Assembly: GCA_903910445.1 (NCBI GenBank)
Contig: CAIVZR010000060.1
Coordinates: 1 to 64,000, forward strand
Origin: an uncultured Bacteroidota bacterium
GTDB taxonomy: Bacteria; Bacteroidota; Bacteroidia; UKL13-3
DNA length: 64,000 nt
Direction of reading: 5' to 3'
Shown: in pieces, positions 63,302 to 64,000 of the stretch
Layout: each line of letters opens with the position of its first letter
Position numbering within the stretch: the stretch's first letter is position 1
The notes under the pieces: generated by a model
Databases searched by the model: none
What the model was told of the DNA's origin: nothing
The model's input: only the letters and a program-made list of their open reading frames with translations
Program-made: the position numbers and the translations under genes

Positions 63302-64000
63302 CTATAAGCCAGGCTCATTATCGATTTTACGTAATAGGGCCTCGGCTTTAATTTTAATTTTCTTAAAAATTTGGTGTCGCTGTTTTTCGTTCACTCCACT
63401 AATGATGGATGATTTCTTAACCAGGTTTTTCATCCAAGCATCCACTTCACCGCTCAAAATTTCATTAGAGGTCGATAAATTATTGAAGGTATTAAAACTA
63501 ATAAATGTTGTATTCTCTCCATCTAAAATTACTTGAACTGCATTGGTGCCCACCATTACATCGCTATAATACATTTGGAAATTATTACTGGTAATCCCAT
63601 CCTTGGTCGATCTCATGGCCATCTGTTCAATATGCTCCATGAGCAGAATGATTTGTTTGGCAATGATGAGTCCTTGTTCCTTATTCACGATGCCACTTTC
63701 AATATAGTATTCTAGTTGCTTAACGGTACTATCGAGGGTTGCTTCCGTCCATATTTCATGAGAAGGAATGCTTGTATATAATTTATACGTTTCACGAGCG
63801 ATGCTGATGAGTTTCTTATTAATCATATTAAAATCGAAATTCACATTGCTCAGCATCTGTTCATCAAGTAAGGTTTTGCGCCAGTAAAATATTTTGAAGG
63901 CAGTGAGTTCATCATACTTGAAATGGTGAAACACCGGCACATCATCGGCAGCATAAATGATGAGCTTGTCTTTAAATTGCGAAATATGTTTCAGGTGGTT
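63302..64000 (-). CDS. Partial gene of unknown function, 5' end beyond the right edge
   Basis: The frame is open from the stop at 63302 to the window edge (232 codons visible, no stop), so the true start lies outside; an internal GTG at 63940 is not a reliable start. The protein is mostly helical and cytoplasmic-looking, with KLIIYAADDVPVFHHF, DELTAFKIFYWRKTL and a Lys-rich C-terminus ending in EALLRKIDNEPGL. I do not recognise a family. It is followed by the arginine decarboxylase-like gene after a 130-bp gap with that gene's promoter. Confidence 0.8.
   Translation of the reverse strand, partial: NHLKHISQFKDKLIIYAADDVPVFHHFKYDELTAFKIFYWRKTLLDEQMLSNVNFDFNMINKKLISIARETYKLYTSIPSHEIWTEATLDSTVKQLEYYIESGIVNKEQGLIIAKQIILLMEHIEQMAMRSTKDGITSNNFQMYYSDVMVGTNAVQVILDGENTTFISFNTFNNLSTSNEILSGEVDAWMKNLVKKSSIISGVNEKQRHQIFKKIKIKAEALLRKIDNEPGL

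Overview
The window is a moderately AT-rich stretch of a Bacteroidota chromosome, most like a free-living gliding or T9SS-bearing lineage. Evidence for this: many large secreted proteins end in type A or type B type IX secretion (T9SS) C-terminal domains; promoters carry the Bacteroidota -7 box TAnnTTTG; Shine-Dalgarno sequences are mostly absent; and rpsP, dapA, htpG, lptD and the arginine decarboxylase look like Bacteroidota orthologues. No tRNA, rRNA, CRISPR array or prophage was seen.

Layout. 1-1460: a RAYT (Y1/HUH transposase) gene inside arrays of palindromic REP-like repeats, four direct ~126-bp units on the left and three inverted partial units on the right. 1547-4728: an RlpA-like protein, an enoyl-CoA hydratase and a two-component system. 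4729-5349: a gene-free stretch with a ~158-bp element closed by a 24-bp stem, upstream of a very large secreted protein (5350-9147). 9599-13768: a T9SS cargo protein, rpsP, then an NDH-2/TerC pair. 13777-18461 (minus): a lipoprotein/subtilase pair and a dapA/mlaF-like/lipoprotein operon. 18559-23829: a giant SprB-repeat T9SS type B adhesin. 23967-31066: an RNA methyltransferase, a GIN-domain/beta-barrel protein, a DUF4139 protein with a nucleoside phosphorylase, and a universal stress protein with a GT87-like membrane protein. 31147-37887: a 2246-residue CotH/lamin-tail T9SS protein. 37904-41412: divergent lptD and amidase genes with start codons almost touching. 41413-42093: a second, unrelated family of palindromic cassettes. 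42094-48478: htpG, a beta-propeller T9SS type B protein and a LOG-family protein. 48602-57050: a same-strand block of two DUF1800 paralogues, a DUF1501-T9SS protein and a Calx-beta T9SS protein. 57366-64000: a GH13 amylase lipoprotein, RNase R, arginine decarboxylase and a gene cut by the right edge.

Together the genes describe a cell investing heavily in its envelope and surface: LPS assembly, peptidoglycan processing, possible lipid transport, six clear T9SS cargo proteins plus one large secreted protein without a recognisable sorting domain, and an outer-membrane-type barrel. Core housekeeping genes lie between them.

The best candidates for something undescribed are the long-stemmed element at 5046-5203, which overlaps a 21-codon ORF whose SD-like sequence lies in the stem; the RAYT/REP arrays; the DUF1800-DUF1800-DUF1501(Tat-like signal + T9SS)-Calx-beta block; and the recurrent placement of the -7 promoter box only 4-9 nt from the start codon.
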